This document shows positions 1 to 10,782 of a DNA stretch of 64,000 nucleotides, piece after piece. The stretch comes from Atherix ibis (lineage: Eukaryota > Arthropoda > Insecta > Diptera > Athericidae). The first letter of the stretch is position 1, and each line of letters begins with the position of its first letter. A program made the translations under genes and the position numbers. The notes under the pieces were generated by a model, which did no database searches, was not told the DNA's origin, and worked only from the letters and a program-made list of their open reading frames with translations. The stretch covers positions 8,331,811-8,395,810 of the forward strand of contig OY282605.1 of the NCBI GenBank assembly GCA_958298945.1, given 5' to 3'.

Positions 1-267
1 ACCATACGTACCATACCTATTTGCACTGTATGGCTGTGCAAATCCATTGCTATAATATCCACCGACTGGTCCATTGCCATGCATACTTATTGCGTCGTGA
101 CCAAATAAAGATGGAGGAAGGGGTGGTGCATCCATATGTACTGGGGCTGGACGAACATTTCCCAAATGCGTCGGTATAAAATTATTTGCGCCGCCACCAA
201 AAGCTCGGGGCTCCATTATCGGTGCAGCACTTTGTAAATTCACTGTATTATTCGGCATAACTTTCAT
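1..267 (-). CDS. N-terminus of an unidentified protein (partial at window edge)
   Basis: On the minus strand an ATG at 267 opens a frame of 89 codons with no stop that runs off the window at base 1. The product begins MKVMPNNTVNLQS and is rich in Pro, Gly, Asn and Tyr, with a proline run (DAPPLPPSLFG) followed by a Gly/Tyr/Asn-rich stretch ending NRYGTYG. No signal peptide or membrane segment is visible. A proline-rich then Tyr/Gly-rich N-terminus is typical of the peroxisomal docking protein PEX13, but also of many RNA-binding or low-complexity proteins, so no name is assigned. Codon use is less AT-biased than the flanking DNA, which supports real coding. It lies head-to-head with the TECPR2-like gene, 849 bp apart. 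Confidence 0.6.
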   Translation of the reverse strand, partial: MKVMPNNTVNLQSAAPIMEPRAFGGGANNFIPTHLGNVRPAPVHMDAPPLPPSLFGHDAISMHGNGPVGGYYSNGFAQPYSANRYGTYG

Positions 268-1116
268 ATTATCAAATAATACACAAATTCTCAGATGCGC
301 GACACATTTATTGATTGTTAAACCAGTATATATTTGACACAAAGATAAAAAATTCAAGTGGTATCAAAGTCCTTTTGTAATATTTCACCAAAACTCTAAG
401 CTTGCTGCCCTTCACACAACCGATATGCAACAAACTGTCATTTACTTCAATCTTTCACTATACAAACTAAAAGATTGCAACGCCATTGAAGTTAGTCACA
501 ATTCATCATTAGAAATTGCTAGAAAGAAATTTTGATATCTTTAAATTATTATATATAAATTGCATATTCAATACGATTTAAAGATGTTATATTTCTCATT
601 TATTTCAATTATTTTGATATGCAATTAAATGTGAATACATTATTTTTTCAACTGAATCAATTTTATACAATTCATTTATGGAGAGAAAATTATTAATTAA
701 TCTCATTTAACTCATTTATGGAGGGAGAATAAGCATTATTAATCGTAATTATTTAAAGAGGATTATTATAATTATTATGAAATTTTGTTTCGTATCTAAT
801 CCAATTTAAACTTTTTTCACAAAAAATAACTAAATAAAATCTCGAAACAATAAGACGACAATTTTACCCAACTAAAGAGCATCTCTCTTCTTTTTACTCA
901 ATGAATATCAGCTGTAAGCATTCAATTTATATACCGGTTAAATGTTGACAGCTGTGAATCGGTTTAATATCATATGTGAGAAATTACTCATTTGTGATGT
1001 TGTTTGTTTATGTTAATGTCGGTGGCTACATATTTTACGAAAAATAATAATAAAATATAAAAAACTAATAGCAATTAGAAAAAGTTGATACCAAAAGTAA
1101 TTTACTGGTCGAAAAA
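268..1116. promoter_or_regulatory. Shared upstream region of two divergent genes
   Basis: This 849-bp AT-rich stretch separates the start codons of the minus-strand gene at the window edge and the plus-strand TECPR2-like gene. It holds no open frame of note and no recognised transposon end. It must carry the 5' UTRs and promoters of both genes. The last bases before the plus-strand ATG (a run of A then ATGG) fit an insect start context. No clear TATA box could be assigned. Confidence 0.5.
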
Positions 1117-3637
1117 ATGGATGACTGTGAGGTGGAATCATTGAGAGAATGGTCTCCTATGACAGATATTATCGATAAAATCCCCACAAGATACCAAAAA
1201 GGGCTTTTCTTCTACGATTTAAATATCACTTCTATTGATGCTCTACCTGAGTTTATAGCATTTGGCACAGATGCAGGTATAGTTTTTTGGTATGACCGTT
1301 TAACGGGCGATCTACAAAAACTTCGAAGCGAGGTGGGTAAATACATAAATAAATATCAATAAAGCATCACTGTAATAAAATTTATTAAAATGTTATTTAC
1401 AAACATAAATACAGAATTCATCTGCAATAACATGTCTAAAAATTGTTTCATCTGTCGAGTATATGATAGCTGCTGGAAGCACAAATGGTCAAGTGAGTGT
1501 ATTTCAAATACAAAAAGCACTGCCACCCGATTTGAATTTGGTTGCACCACTTACAAAAGTGAAGCCCATCGAACGTTACACGGTACGCGATTTACATAAG
1601 GCAATGATTACTTGTTGTGAGTGGTCAAAAAATGGCATGAAATTATTCTCTGGAGACAAAAACGGTGTTGTTGTATTGACCGAAATTGATTATCAAGCGG
1701 TAAGTGGATCACATATTTTGCTATTGATTATTTCCTGATCCACTGATTGATTTACATAATTTAGCATTTGAGCAAATCAATGGAAATATTAAATGACGCA
1801 TACGGAATTGTACAACTAAATGCGCATCAGTCATACCTGTTAGTTTCTACAATTTACCGGTCTATTATGTGTGAACGTGAAAAATGTGGTAGTTGGAAGA
1901 TATTGCAAATTGGTAAAAAGGATAGGAGAGTCTTAAATGAATTTGGTGCAACGTTTCGTGAAATGGTGAAACGAGAACCAAATATAATATGTTGTCGTCC
2001 GGGACTACGATTTTGGATCGCTGATGTAACTGGAAATGTTTTGCAAACAATTCTTTTCAAAGATGCTATTGCGGTCCGACCGAAATGGGATATAGCACTC
2101 CTTAATCCAGCTAAAAAGGAACCAAATCTTCCTACTAATTTCGGTAGAGTACTTGTCTATTGCAAAGACTTTGTCATCACATACGATAAATCAGCCTTAT
2201 ACGTTCTTAATTTGGAACAATTACGGGTAGAAGCAGCTTCGCATCATTTTCGAAATATAATCGACTTAGCAATTTGTGGTAAGGAGATTTTTGTATTGGA
2301 GGGCTCAAGAACATTAATTCGCATTGCTCCAAGTCCAGAACCTCCAAATAAGACTTGTAAGTCATAGTTGTTTTTATTTTTATTTGTTAATGCCTGTTTG
2401 AGTTTTTTTTTTTGTTGACTTTATCATAATTAAAATTTTACTTTTCTAGCCAAAATCATATTCAATCCGTCAATGCCACCACCAGTTCCAAATTTATCAA
2501 ATGCAATATTTAGTAGTCCTATTGAATTTGAAGCAGAGGAAGAGGCTGTAGCTAATGCAGAAGAAGCTTTTGAATTGCCACCAATTGAGCACATCGATTT
2601 AGACATATCGATTCAAACAACTCAGGATTCACCTACAACTGAGACAAATAAACTCATTATAGAACAAGTAAAACGCATTGAAGTATTCAATAAAATAAAT
2701 GGACAGCAATTCGATGAAGAAATCTGTTATAAAGGTGGAACGCGTAAAAAAAATAAAAAACCACATTCAACATCTAAGAAAAAACCAAACGCAAAAGTCG
2801 GAATCGTTGAAATTGGCCAGGCTGCTATTATAGACAATCAAGGGTCTAATATTGCTTCAAGCTCGTCAAGCGTTAACAAATCGGAAGAAAAGCTTACCAG
2901 ACCCGATTCGTTAGAAGCCAGCTTTTGTTTAGATTCAAGGTTAGAAAATATCATAAAATATATTCCATTGGAGTTAATAAAATAATTATTCTTTTAGTAT
3001 AATTCCTGAAATTCGATCACCTGGAACATTACAAAGAATTCTTGAGCCCAAGGAGAAGGCGTTAGCGGAAGCTCTAAATTTAATTCCAGTTCAATTAGAA
3101 GAGATATCTCCAGACATTACTAAAAAATCATCATACAGGGACAAAGAACTGACTATTCTAAAATATCCACTTAGTTATGGTACTCCAAGTGTCGATGATG
3201 CCCAAGTGCAAACAACACCTCGTCGACGTGTACCATTTATCAGTGATGATGATCTAGATTATCGAGAAGAGTACCAAATTTCACCAACAAAATTTAATTC
3301 GAATAAATCGCTTGAATGTGATTCGAAAATGCATCAGTTCTCGAATTTGTGCGATGATATGAAAAATGTAATGATACAATCGGAGAGTAGTGATGCCAGT
3401 AGTGTAGGTTCAGAAAAATCATTTGGAAACTCAAAAATGCCAAGAAATCTACAATTTGTTGCAGCACAAGTTGTACCGACTCCAACGGTTTCCGATAATC
3501 AAACATTTATTCCCGATATCGTTCAAATGCCTGAAAATATGAGAATTCCATCTTTGTGGAATGTGCAAATTGAGAGAAGCAATTCGGAAAATTCAGGCTC
3601 CCAAACCTCAAGCGAATGGGAGATCGTCGACTCATAA
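1117..3637 (+). CDS. TECPR2-like WD40 protein with C-terminal LIR motif, tectonin repeats absent
   Basis: Five exons join in frame: 1117-1332, 1415-1699, 1765-2356, 2450-2939 and 2998-3637, giving 2223 nt and 740 aa. All introns are GT-AG and 58-93 bp long. Residues 1 to about 350 form a WD40-type propeller; landmarks are IPTRYQKG near the start, AITCLKIVSSVEYMIAAGS at the start of exon 2, NGMKLFSGDKNG, and ICCRPGLRFWIADVTGN. These match the order and wording of the TECPR2 N-terminus (known role: autophagy and ER-exit-site/endolysosomal trafficking, binding Atg8/LC3). Residues from about 360 are low-complexity with a Lys-rich patch (TRKKNKKPHSTSKKK), as in TECPR2. The protein ends SSEWEIVDS, a candidate LC3-interacting motif (W735, V738) at the same terminal place as in TECPR2. 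The tectonin beta-propeller repeats that fill the C-terminal half of vertebrate TECPR2 (about 1400 aa) are missing. HPS5 is a related propeller but lacks the terminal motif. Confidence 0.85.
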
Positions 3638-3714
3638 TTATTTGGAGAAAAATATAACAATATGCTTTCTATGTGTGTCTGATTCGCATCAAATTAAATT
3701 AAACCAGTGATCTT

Positions 3715-3720
3715 AATAAA
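3715..3720 (+). terminator. Polyadenylation signal of the TECPR2-like gene
   Basis: An AATAAA lies 78 bp after the stop codon of the TECPR2-like gene, a normal spacing for an insect poly(A) signal. Other A/T-rich hexamers occur downstream, so the true site could differ. Confidence 0.5.
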
Positions 3721-4868
3721 TTACAATATTACCGGGAAATGCTTACAGATTTAAATAGACATTCCAATTCAAAAATTGGCAAACACTTGAAATCAGCTAT
3801 CGCAAATTCGTTTGATTTTAAAACATGTATATTTGGTATTTAAGTTTTGGAAATTGCTGCTATATTGTCAAATTCGCCAATATTTTTAAATTTATATACA
3901 CAATGTTCTTAACTATTTAATGCACGGAATTCCGAACAAAAATTTGTATTTACAATGAGCAATGAACAATACTAAAAATGGCGAATAACAGAGAGAATAA
4001 ACACATTTTTCGGTGATATCTTATGTGTGATCTTTTGAACATTCTAATAAAATATATTTATTTATAATTTAATCAAATAGTTTTAATGTAATTTTATAAA
4101 GAGAAGAATATAATTCCAAATCAAATAGAAACTATTTAAAAAAAAAAATTACTTTAAAGAAAAGAATAATATTTTTATTTTATTTCTTATTTTATATTTA
4201 ATTAGAAAATGCACATAACAAATACAACTATTTATATGAATAAAAGTTAAAATATATAATTGTATTTATTTTATTACCACTTATTATATAATTTTTGAGT
4301 ATTTCTCCAACTAACGAAAATTATCTTTTACCATTTAGATGATGTTATTGAAAAGAATCCCAAAATTATCAAAAATATTTATATTTTACAGAAAATTAGG
4401 ACAGGCAAATTCTTGGTATAACAATATAGCACCATTTGTTATAAACCCAACTATCCGATTAACATTTTTTAAATAATCAACTTGTTTAAGGCAGATAAAT
4501 AAAAGTATTCATAATCACATTGTTGTGCAAAGTAGCACATGTGCACACACACAATAATAATAGCTAAGAAAACCTATTTTCGATTTTGATAGTCTCTATA
4601 TACAATTGTTACTTTTAATTGAATGTAAGCATGCTATCAAGAAGATTCTATATAGTATGTAAATCGGCCAATCAAAAAGAAATTGCAAAATAACAATTCC
4701 TACAAAGCAAAATAAAATAAAAGATTTCCATTAAGAAGCGTATGTATGTGTAAATTGCAGGTGACAAATATTTACAGGAATTTAAAACAAACAACAAATT
4801 ATAAGAAATAATGAATAACCAACACTTGATTTTCAAAATAAAAATTCACTTTATATTATTCAATATTA
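3721..4868. other. AT-rich intergenic sequence
   Basis: Very AT-rich DNA between the TECPR2-like gene and the first mariner. No open frame, terminal repeat or transposase similarity is seen. Confidence 0.5.
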
Positions 4869-6208
4869 TTGGGTGTAAGGGAAAGTTCTAGAAGAAAAAA
4901 CTAAATGTTTTTGCACTTTTTATGCAAAAATTAATCTAAAATATAATTTCCGTTATTAGTTACAGCTGTCTGCCAGCGTTCTGGCAGCTCTTCTAACCTC
5001 CTGGAAAAGAAGTCCTCGTTTTTGTACGCAAAGTATTCTTCCACTGTCATTTGGACACCCTCATAATTTATATATTCATTCCCATCAAGAAAGTATTGCA
5101 GCGATCTGAACAGATGATAGTCATATGGTGCAATATCTGGAGAATATGCTGGCTGAGGTAGAGTTTCCCAACCCAACTCTGCAATTTTTTTTTTTTTTTA
5201 GCGATGTCATTGTGAAGCAATTACACCCTTACGAACAGTAACGATCAAATTATCGTTACGAACAGTAACGATCAAATTATCGTTACGAACAGTAACGATC
5301 AAATTATCGTTACGAACAGTAACGATCAAATTATCGTTACGAACAGTAACGATCAAATTATCGTTACGAACAGTAACGATCAAATTATCGTTACGAACAG
5401 TAACGATCAAAATTACACCCTTTCTAAAACATCAAGTTACGAACAGTAACGATCAGCATCGACCCCTCCGATCACACCAACAACACAACATAATTTTCTT
5501 TTGATGCACGCCAGCTTTGTATGTGGTCGGTGGTGTCTTCCCTTAGTAAACACATGCCCTTTTTCTTACCATGTGCTTATAAACTATCCACTTTTCATCA
5601 CCAGTCACCAAGCGGTCCAAAAACGGTTCTCTTTTGTAACGAACAAGATTAGAAGAATATATTGTAATTCGATCCATTAAATTTTTTTCGCTTAATTCGA
5701 AAAAGAAAGTTTGGACACAAAATCAAGGCTTTTATTGTACTCTAAAGCAGTAGCCTGACGAATTATAAGCTTGAAGTCAACTTCTGTGGAATTTAGCATG
5801 GCATTTGTCCTGATTATACTGCGTAGAACTTCGTCATTGACATCTGATGGCCTTCCTGATCTGGGTTCATCTTTCAAAGAAAAATCACCCGAACGAAATG
5901 CCGCAAACCATCTCTGGTATGTTTGAGCTGTTAGTGCGTCTTCTCCAAACACGCCATACAAGTTTTTATTTGCCTCCATCGCGTTATTCCCTTTTTGGAA
6001 CTCATACAACATACAATGTCTTAAGTGCACTTTTTCTTCAAACATGTTGACCGAGAAAAATAAGAAAAAATGTGTATAAACTACCATCAATCATACAGTA
6101 ATCTAACGGTTTAATTTCGATTTCAGTCGAATCAGAATTCTCGGTAAGAATCGACAACGCATACAAGTGCAAGTGTTCAAAAACGACAGAACTTTCTCTT
6201 ACACCAAA
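4869..6208 (-). mobile_element. Decayed mariner element with a satellite in its interior
   Basis: The ends carry inverted copies of TTGGGTGTAAGGGAAAGTTC (left) and its relative at 6188-6207 (right). On the minus strand the transposase N-terminus is readable at 6042-5760 (MFEEKVHLRHCMLYEFQKG, RWFAAFRSGDFSLKDEPRSG), the first catalytic motif TGDEKWI near 5600, and the C-terminus at 5176-4931 (PAYSPDIAPYDYHLFRSL, ELPERWQTAV). The part between the first and third aspartates is gone, and a 27-bp tandem array stands in its place. Frame breaks exclude a functional protein. The last aspartate motif is altered (APYD for APSD). The right TA duplication is not clear, so that border is approximate. Confidence 0.8.
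5231..5454. repeat. 27-bp tandem satellite, each unit a hairpin
   Basis: Seven consecutive units start at 5231, 5258, 5285, 5312, 5339, 5366 and 5393, with almost no divergence, and one isolated unit sits at 5439. Each unit holds the perfect inverted repeat ATCGTTAC-GAACA-GTAACGAT plus a 6-bp spacer CAAATT. Read on the minus strand it is an open frame of the 9-residue repeat IVTVRNDNL, which follows from the 27-bp period and need not be expressed. The array is bracketed by direct copies of AATTACACCCTT (about 5218 and 5411). It lies inside the mariner remnant at 4869-6208. Confidence 0.95.
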
Positions 6209-6469
6209 AAGTTTTTATACAATTGAATGTCTTCTTCTTCATTACAAATAATATTTTGATCCGGCATTATTATTTTATAAAATGAATATTTTAAGATTGT
6301 TTTTTTCTTCTGTCTATTATTTATATTATTTGTTATAAGTAATTATTGTTGTCATAAAATTTTGTGTAAAATATAATCATTATTAATTACTAACAAAAAT
6401 AAATGATTATAGAGAAAAATTAATAAAGAATTACCGCTTCCTAACTGAACATTTGTAAGGTTTTCCGAA

Positions 6470-6750
6470 TAGAATAATGTGAAAGCACCTAAGGAGTTAT
6501 TTAAGTTGTGCTTTGGAAATCTCTAAGTTCAGGCCAAAAAAAGTTGGTTACCATACTGCTTAAAATGCATGGCAATGGTCTCTCCTTCTTCATTTAAAAA
6601 AAAGAAGGTCCGTAATGACACCTTAAGACCGCAATGCACACTAGACTCCGCGGATACAATGGATTATCTACTGTGACTTGTGGGTTTTCAGAGGTACATA
6701 CATCTATGGCAGTTTTACTTATTGATGTATCCACCTTAGCGTTCTAGCGC
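6470..6750 (-). mobile_element. DD41D-type transposase fragment
   Basis: Minus-strand translation in shifting frames gives GGYINK, ENPQVTVDNPLYP-like and FFLNEEGETI segments. These match the central part of the DD41D transposase family seen better at 18.1 kb ([30 protein letters not shown]). Only about 280 bp are recognisable, with several frameshifts and stops; no terminal repeats were found. It lies 100 bp left of M1 copy 1. Confidence 0.65.
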
Positions 6751-6850
6751 GACCGTAATCTACATTATTTAGTTTTATTTTGTATCCATAATACAAAATA
6801 AAAAACTTTAATATAAACTAATGTTATCTCGATGGACATACACATATATA

Positions 6851-7650
6851 CGAGGTCTGTTCAAACAGTATCGCGAATTTTGTGTTTTTTCAAAAATTAT
6901 TTATTTATTCATGAATATGAGTATCTATTTTGTCACTTTCAAAGTCATCCCCACCAGATATTATACACTTGTGCCAACGTTTTTTCCAATCCGCGAAGTA
7001 CTTCAAAAAATCATTTTTTGTGATCTTGTTCAGCTCTTCCTTCGATTCAGTTTCGGGAAACAAGAAAAAGTCACAGGGGGCAGATCTGGGGTTATTAACC
7101 CCCTGTGATTTCAAGAAAAATCACAGGGGAACAATAGCTAATAACATTTAGGCAAAAGCAAATTTTTGTTCTTCCACAAATCCGGGCGTTTCTGGCTGAT
7201 TGCTTTGGGCAACTTGCAGATAATATTCCTTATTGACCGTTCTACCCTGTGGCAAAAACTGTAAGCAAAACCTTCACATTCGAGCGAACTTGGCGCCCTT
7301 TTTCGATCTTGGCTCGTGCGGCAGCTTTCATTGGGATTGAACTTTGGGTTCCACATCATAACCATAAACCCATGACTCGTCACCAGTTATGACCCTCTGG
7401 AGCAAATTTGGGTCATCGCGGACAGAGTCGAACAGCTCCTTAGCAATGTTAATGCGATGCTGTTTTTGGTCGAGCCAAAACACATGCAAGCAAAGCAGCT
7501 GTCAAAAATTAACTGAACATTTAAAATGGCTGAACTTATCGGCATAATTGAAAGGCATGAGTACCAACATAACGCCATAAAAAAATCGAAAAACGAATAT
7601 ACATAACCCGCGGAAATTCAAAATTCGCGATACTTCTTGAACAGACCTCG
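6851..7650 (-). mobile_element. M1 mariner copy 1, internally deleted
   Basis: An 800-bp element flanked by TA on both sides. Its inverted ends begin CGAGGTCTGTTCAAA and include TATCGCGAATTTTG. Minus-strand fragments of a DD34D mariner transposase remain: first catalytic motif ITGDESW(V)YGYDVE, then PHEPRSRSKK-like text, NKEYYLQV-like text, and the tail KNDFLKYFADWKKRWHKC. The N-terminal HTH region and the central core with the second aspartate are deleted, and the joined pieces are in different frames. Full-length members of this type would be about 1.3 kb. It is non-autonomous but has both ends. Confidence 0.88.
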
Positions 7651-7652
7651 TA

Positions 7653-8779
7653 TTTATAGCGCTGTCAAATGACACAGCTCTATAAAACGGATAAATTTTT
7701 ACAATAGAAAATGTTAGTGGAAGTAAATTTCCTAAAAAAAAATCGTTTAGGTATTATTCCTTTAATACATATTATGGAGAAAATATTGTAAATAAATGCT
7801 TGTAAAGTTTGAAAGTACAACATTAATGTTTGTACTAAAAAAAAAATCAATATACGTATAATGTATGGATACCATTTTGCGCTTGCAAATTTTTTTTTTA
7901 AAAATTATAGAAAAATTGTAAAATAATATAAATAAAATTATTAAAATAGTGATTTATTATTAACAAAATTCAATTTCATTATTATTTAATATTATCAGAT
8001 TAAATTAATTTACTATTATTTTTCGTTGTGCAAAAATTTGTAAAAATTGTGGAATCACAACAGGCGATCGGGTGATCGGGCGACATCATCTAAAAAATTT
8101 AACTGGGCAGCGTGAAAAAATCCTTTTCTATTTCGAGATATTTCACCGGTCTGGCAACCTACAGAAAAAATTACAAACCAGGTGACTTTATTCTGATGTG
8201 GGTACACTCTAGTGCTCCAGCAACTCATGGAAACCGTGCAATAAGATAAAGCCTCATTCTTGCCTCGTTTTCACAAAATTTCATAAATTTTCGGACACTT
8301 TTTTACAGTTTTTTATAGTGTCAATCTTGATACATGCATGCATCCACTTGCATAAAAGCGAAGAGTTAAAGAATTATACAGAGCATGATTACTTAAATGT
8401 ATTAAGTTATATAAATTCATTATTTAATAATTTTTATTGAAAACAAAATAATAGCTGGGGTCACTAATTGATCCAAAACGATCTGGACTGTTAATCGGAG
8501 ACAGTTTGCCCCCACGCGATTGTCGTAAGAAGATTAAAAAAAAAATTCTATATTTGAATCCATTTTCTTTCAATCAATTTATGATCACTTAAATAACTTT
8601 ATTTTAACTCATATAACTTTATTTTCATTCCAAAATTTTTATTAAAACACGCGATCCTCGTAAGAAGCGCAATGTTAATGTCCACTGTTAACATGACAAA
8701 CATCAGTGCTGACAGAAAAACCAACGTTTATATCTGGTCACTCTTCTGTCCAAATTTTAAACCCTTGACAGTCTGATGA
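7653..8779. other. Intergenic sequence
   Basis: AT-rich DNA with a less AT-biased patch at about 8050-8260. No gene, transposon end or known motif was recognised. Confidence 0.4.
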
Positions 8780-9013
8780 AAATGCACATTACACCGACTG
8801 TCTTATCGACGAAAACGATCTTGTTTTAATTTGGCAATTGAAGTCCAAGTACTGCCATACATTTCAGTGTTTTGTTATATGGCAGTATTGTTGTTCGACA
8901 GTTTAAATTTAAAAAGAAATAACGTAAAAAAAATTATTATTGCAATTGTAATTAATCTCGTTACTTTTTTAACAGTATTTGTGGTCAAGTTTTCAGTTCC
9001 AGTCGGAATATAG
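8780..9013 (+). CDS. Possible small membrane protein or exon, unrecognised
   Basis: A frame open from 8780 to the stop at 9011-9013 encodes two hydrophobic stretches, VLPYISVFCYMAVLLF and KKIIIAIVINLVTFLTVFVV, separated by a short basic loop (NLKRNNVKK), ending KFSVPVGI. This looks like a two-pass membrane hairpin. No ATG precedes the first segment in frame; the first internal ATG (8879-8881) would leave 44 residues. It could be a 3' exon, a decayed gene, or chance in AT-rich DNA. No family could be named. Confidence 0.25.
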   Translation, partial: KCTLHRLSYRRKRSCFNLAIEVQVLPYISVFCYMAVLLFDSLNLKRNNVKKIIIAIVINLVTFLTVFVVKFSVPVGI

Positions 9014-9324
9014 GCCTTATAGCTTAGTTTAAATATGATATTTAGTTAAACGTAATATTAAACTACCCTAAAAATATTTTTACTTTCCTTTCGCTTTTCT
9101 GATTATTAATATTTTGTTTATAAAATGTTTAGGAATTTCCATTTTAAAATTGTTCCTTTTTTTTTAAAGTCATCATATTAATATGATATTTATTCTAGGA
9201 CTTTTTGTGGATTAGTTTTAATTTCATATGAAATTATTGTTGTAAACAGCCCTTTGAAATTTTCTATCGCTTATTTTCAAAAATGTACAAAAATTTAATA
9301 AAAAATAAAAATTGCTAAAATATA
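9014..9324. other. AT-rich intergenic sequence
   Basis: Poly-A/T-rich spacer with no open frame or recognisable repeat. Confidence 0.4.
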
Positions 9325-9530
9325 TAAGGTGTAGTAAAAAGAAATCCATTATTTTTGCATTAAATTGAAGGTTTTATTTAGCATAGATAGAATGATACGA
9401 TTTAGGTCAAATATGCACCGTTTTGTTCGATAACTCGTTGCCATTTTGGAGGTAATTTCATAATGCCTCTCTCTTAGAAACCCTCGTCCCTATTGGCGAG
9501 GGTTTCTATGAAACCCTCGTAATGATTTTT
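9325..9530 (-). mobile_element. Mariner 3' end fragment
   Basis: The left edge TATAAGGTGTAGTAAAAAGA resembles a mariner terminal repeat next to TA. About 90 bp inside it the minus strand reads RGIMKLPPKWQRVIEQNG, the classic C-terminal signature of a DD34D mariner transposase, ending in a stop. The rest of the element is missing and is replaced at 9475 by a hairpin sequence. The subfamily differs from the other copies in the window. Confidence 0.75.
9475..9519. repeat. 12-bp-stem hairpin plus a third partial copy
   Basis: TAGAAACCCTCG at 9475-9486 is repeated in perfect inversion at 9497-9508 with a 10-nt loop, and GAAACCCTCG returns in direct orientation at 9510-9519. It marks the break point of the truncated mariner to its left. 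Confidence 0.85.
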
Positions 9531-9574
9531 ATTTATAAATTGCATTACCTTTTATTCGAACTATATGCATACTA

Positions 9575-10782
9575 CGATGGTCGTTCAATAAGTCCTTAGA
9601 AAATCCGAGAAATTGCGCTCGTAGTGTCGGTAAAGATGACAAGAAAGCTGTCAAAATTTCAGCTCGATCCATAGCGTAGGTCAATTTATATCGTCGATTA
9701 AAGTTAACGACTTTTATTTGTGCATAACAATGGCAAAGAAATCAAAGCTGAGTTGGATGCTGTTCATGGCACATCTGCACCTGTGTTTGCGACGGTTTAC
9801 AATTGGGTGAATGAATTTAAACGTGGCCGTTCATCCACAAAAGATGAACATCGTTCAGGAGTTGAGGTGTCTACTCCTGAAATTATCGACAAAATCAACG
9901 ATCTGATTTTGAACGATCGGCGAATTAAAGTGCGCGAATTAGTTGAGGCCACGGGCATATCACAAGGTACAGTCGCTTCAATTTTGCATGAAAAATTGTC
10001 TGTGAAAAAAATTTTGGCAAGATGGGTGCCGCGTTTGCTCTCAGAGAAAAATAAGCGGAATCGTGTAGTGGACTCTGAGGCTATGTTGGCACTCTTTCAT
10101 CGCAATCCTGCCGAATTCCTTCGTCGATATGTCACTGTGGACGAAACCTGGATACACTACTACACTCCAGAAACGAAGAGACAGTCATCACAGTGGATTT
10201 TCAAGGGTGAACGGGCTCCGAAGAAGGCAAAAACTGTGCCATCGGCCGGCAAGGTGATGGCCACGGTCTTTTGGGATTCGCAGGGCATCATTTTTATCGA
10301 CTACTTGGAAAAAGGAAAAACAATAACAGGAGCGTATTACGCGTCGTTATTGCAACGGTTGAGCGAGGCAATCAAAGAGAAACTCCCCCATCTGAAGAAG
10401 AAAAAAATCCTCTTGCATCAGGACAATGCGCGTGTGCACACCTGCGCTGTTTCCATGGCCAAAATTGTGGAATTGAGAATGGAATTGTTGCAGCATCCCG
10501 CTTATTCACCAGATTTGGCCCCGAGTGACTATTTTCTTTTCCCCAATCTGAAGAAATGGCTTGGCGGACGACGGTTCCCTTCCAACGAGGACGTCATTGC
10601 TCAAACCTGAGTATTTTGCAGAACTTCCCAAAACTCTTTTTTTTGGACGGAATAAAAATTTTGGAAAAACGGTTGGAAAAGTGTATAGAGCTAAAAGGAG
10701 ATTATGTTGAAAAATAAAAAAATTTTTTTTTTAAAAAACAGTTTTTTTCCTTTTTTTCTAAGGACTTATTGAATGACCCTCG
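9575..10782 (+). mobile_element. Near-complete mariner element
   Basis: A 1208-bp element flanked by TA with inverted ends of about 28 bp (CGATGGTCGTTCAATAAGTC at left, matching the inverse of the right end CTAAGGACTTATTGAATGAC...CG). It contains a DD34D transposase frame at 9720-10610. The ends and most of the coding region are preserved, so the copy is relatively young, but the frame lacks a normal start and breaks near its end. Confidence 0.92.
9720..10610 (+). pseudogene. Mariner transposase, broken at both ends
   Basis: The frame encodes the DNA-binding half (VYNWVNEFKRGRSS, an HTH around residues 60-100, WVPRLLSEK) and the catalytic half. The triad is VDETW (D141), HQDNAR (D234) and SPDLAPSD (D269), with exactly 34 residues between the second and third, so DD34D. 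The frame ends VIAQT then stop; the missing tail is readable in another frame at 10612-10710 (LDGIKILEKRLEKCIELKG, then YVEK and stop), so a single small indel near 10605 truncates it. The N-terminal 20 or so residues and an ATG are not in frame. It is closest in wording to the element at 37519-38794 (FLRRYVT.DETW, SAGKVMA), so both belong to one branch. Confidence 0.85.

Noticed and set aside
1117..3637. Assignment of the WD40 gene to HPS5 (pink)
   Set aside because: The propeller is related to HPS5, but IPTRYQKG, the wording around SGDKNG and RPGLRFWIADVTGN, the Lys-rich linker and the terminal EWEIV fit TECPR2 better.
5207..5410. Minus-strand protein of IVTVRNDNL repeats
   Set aside because: It follows automatically from a 27-bp repeat (a multiple of three) and lies in a dead transposon; no evidence of a real gene.
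5231..5454. CRISPR-like array
   Set aside because: There are no unique spacers, units are contiguous and the DNA is from an insect.
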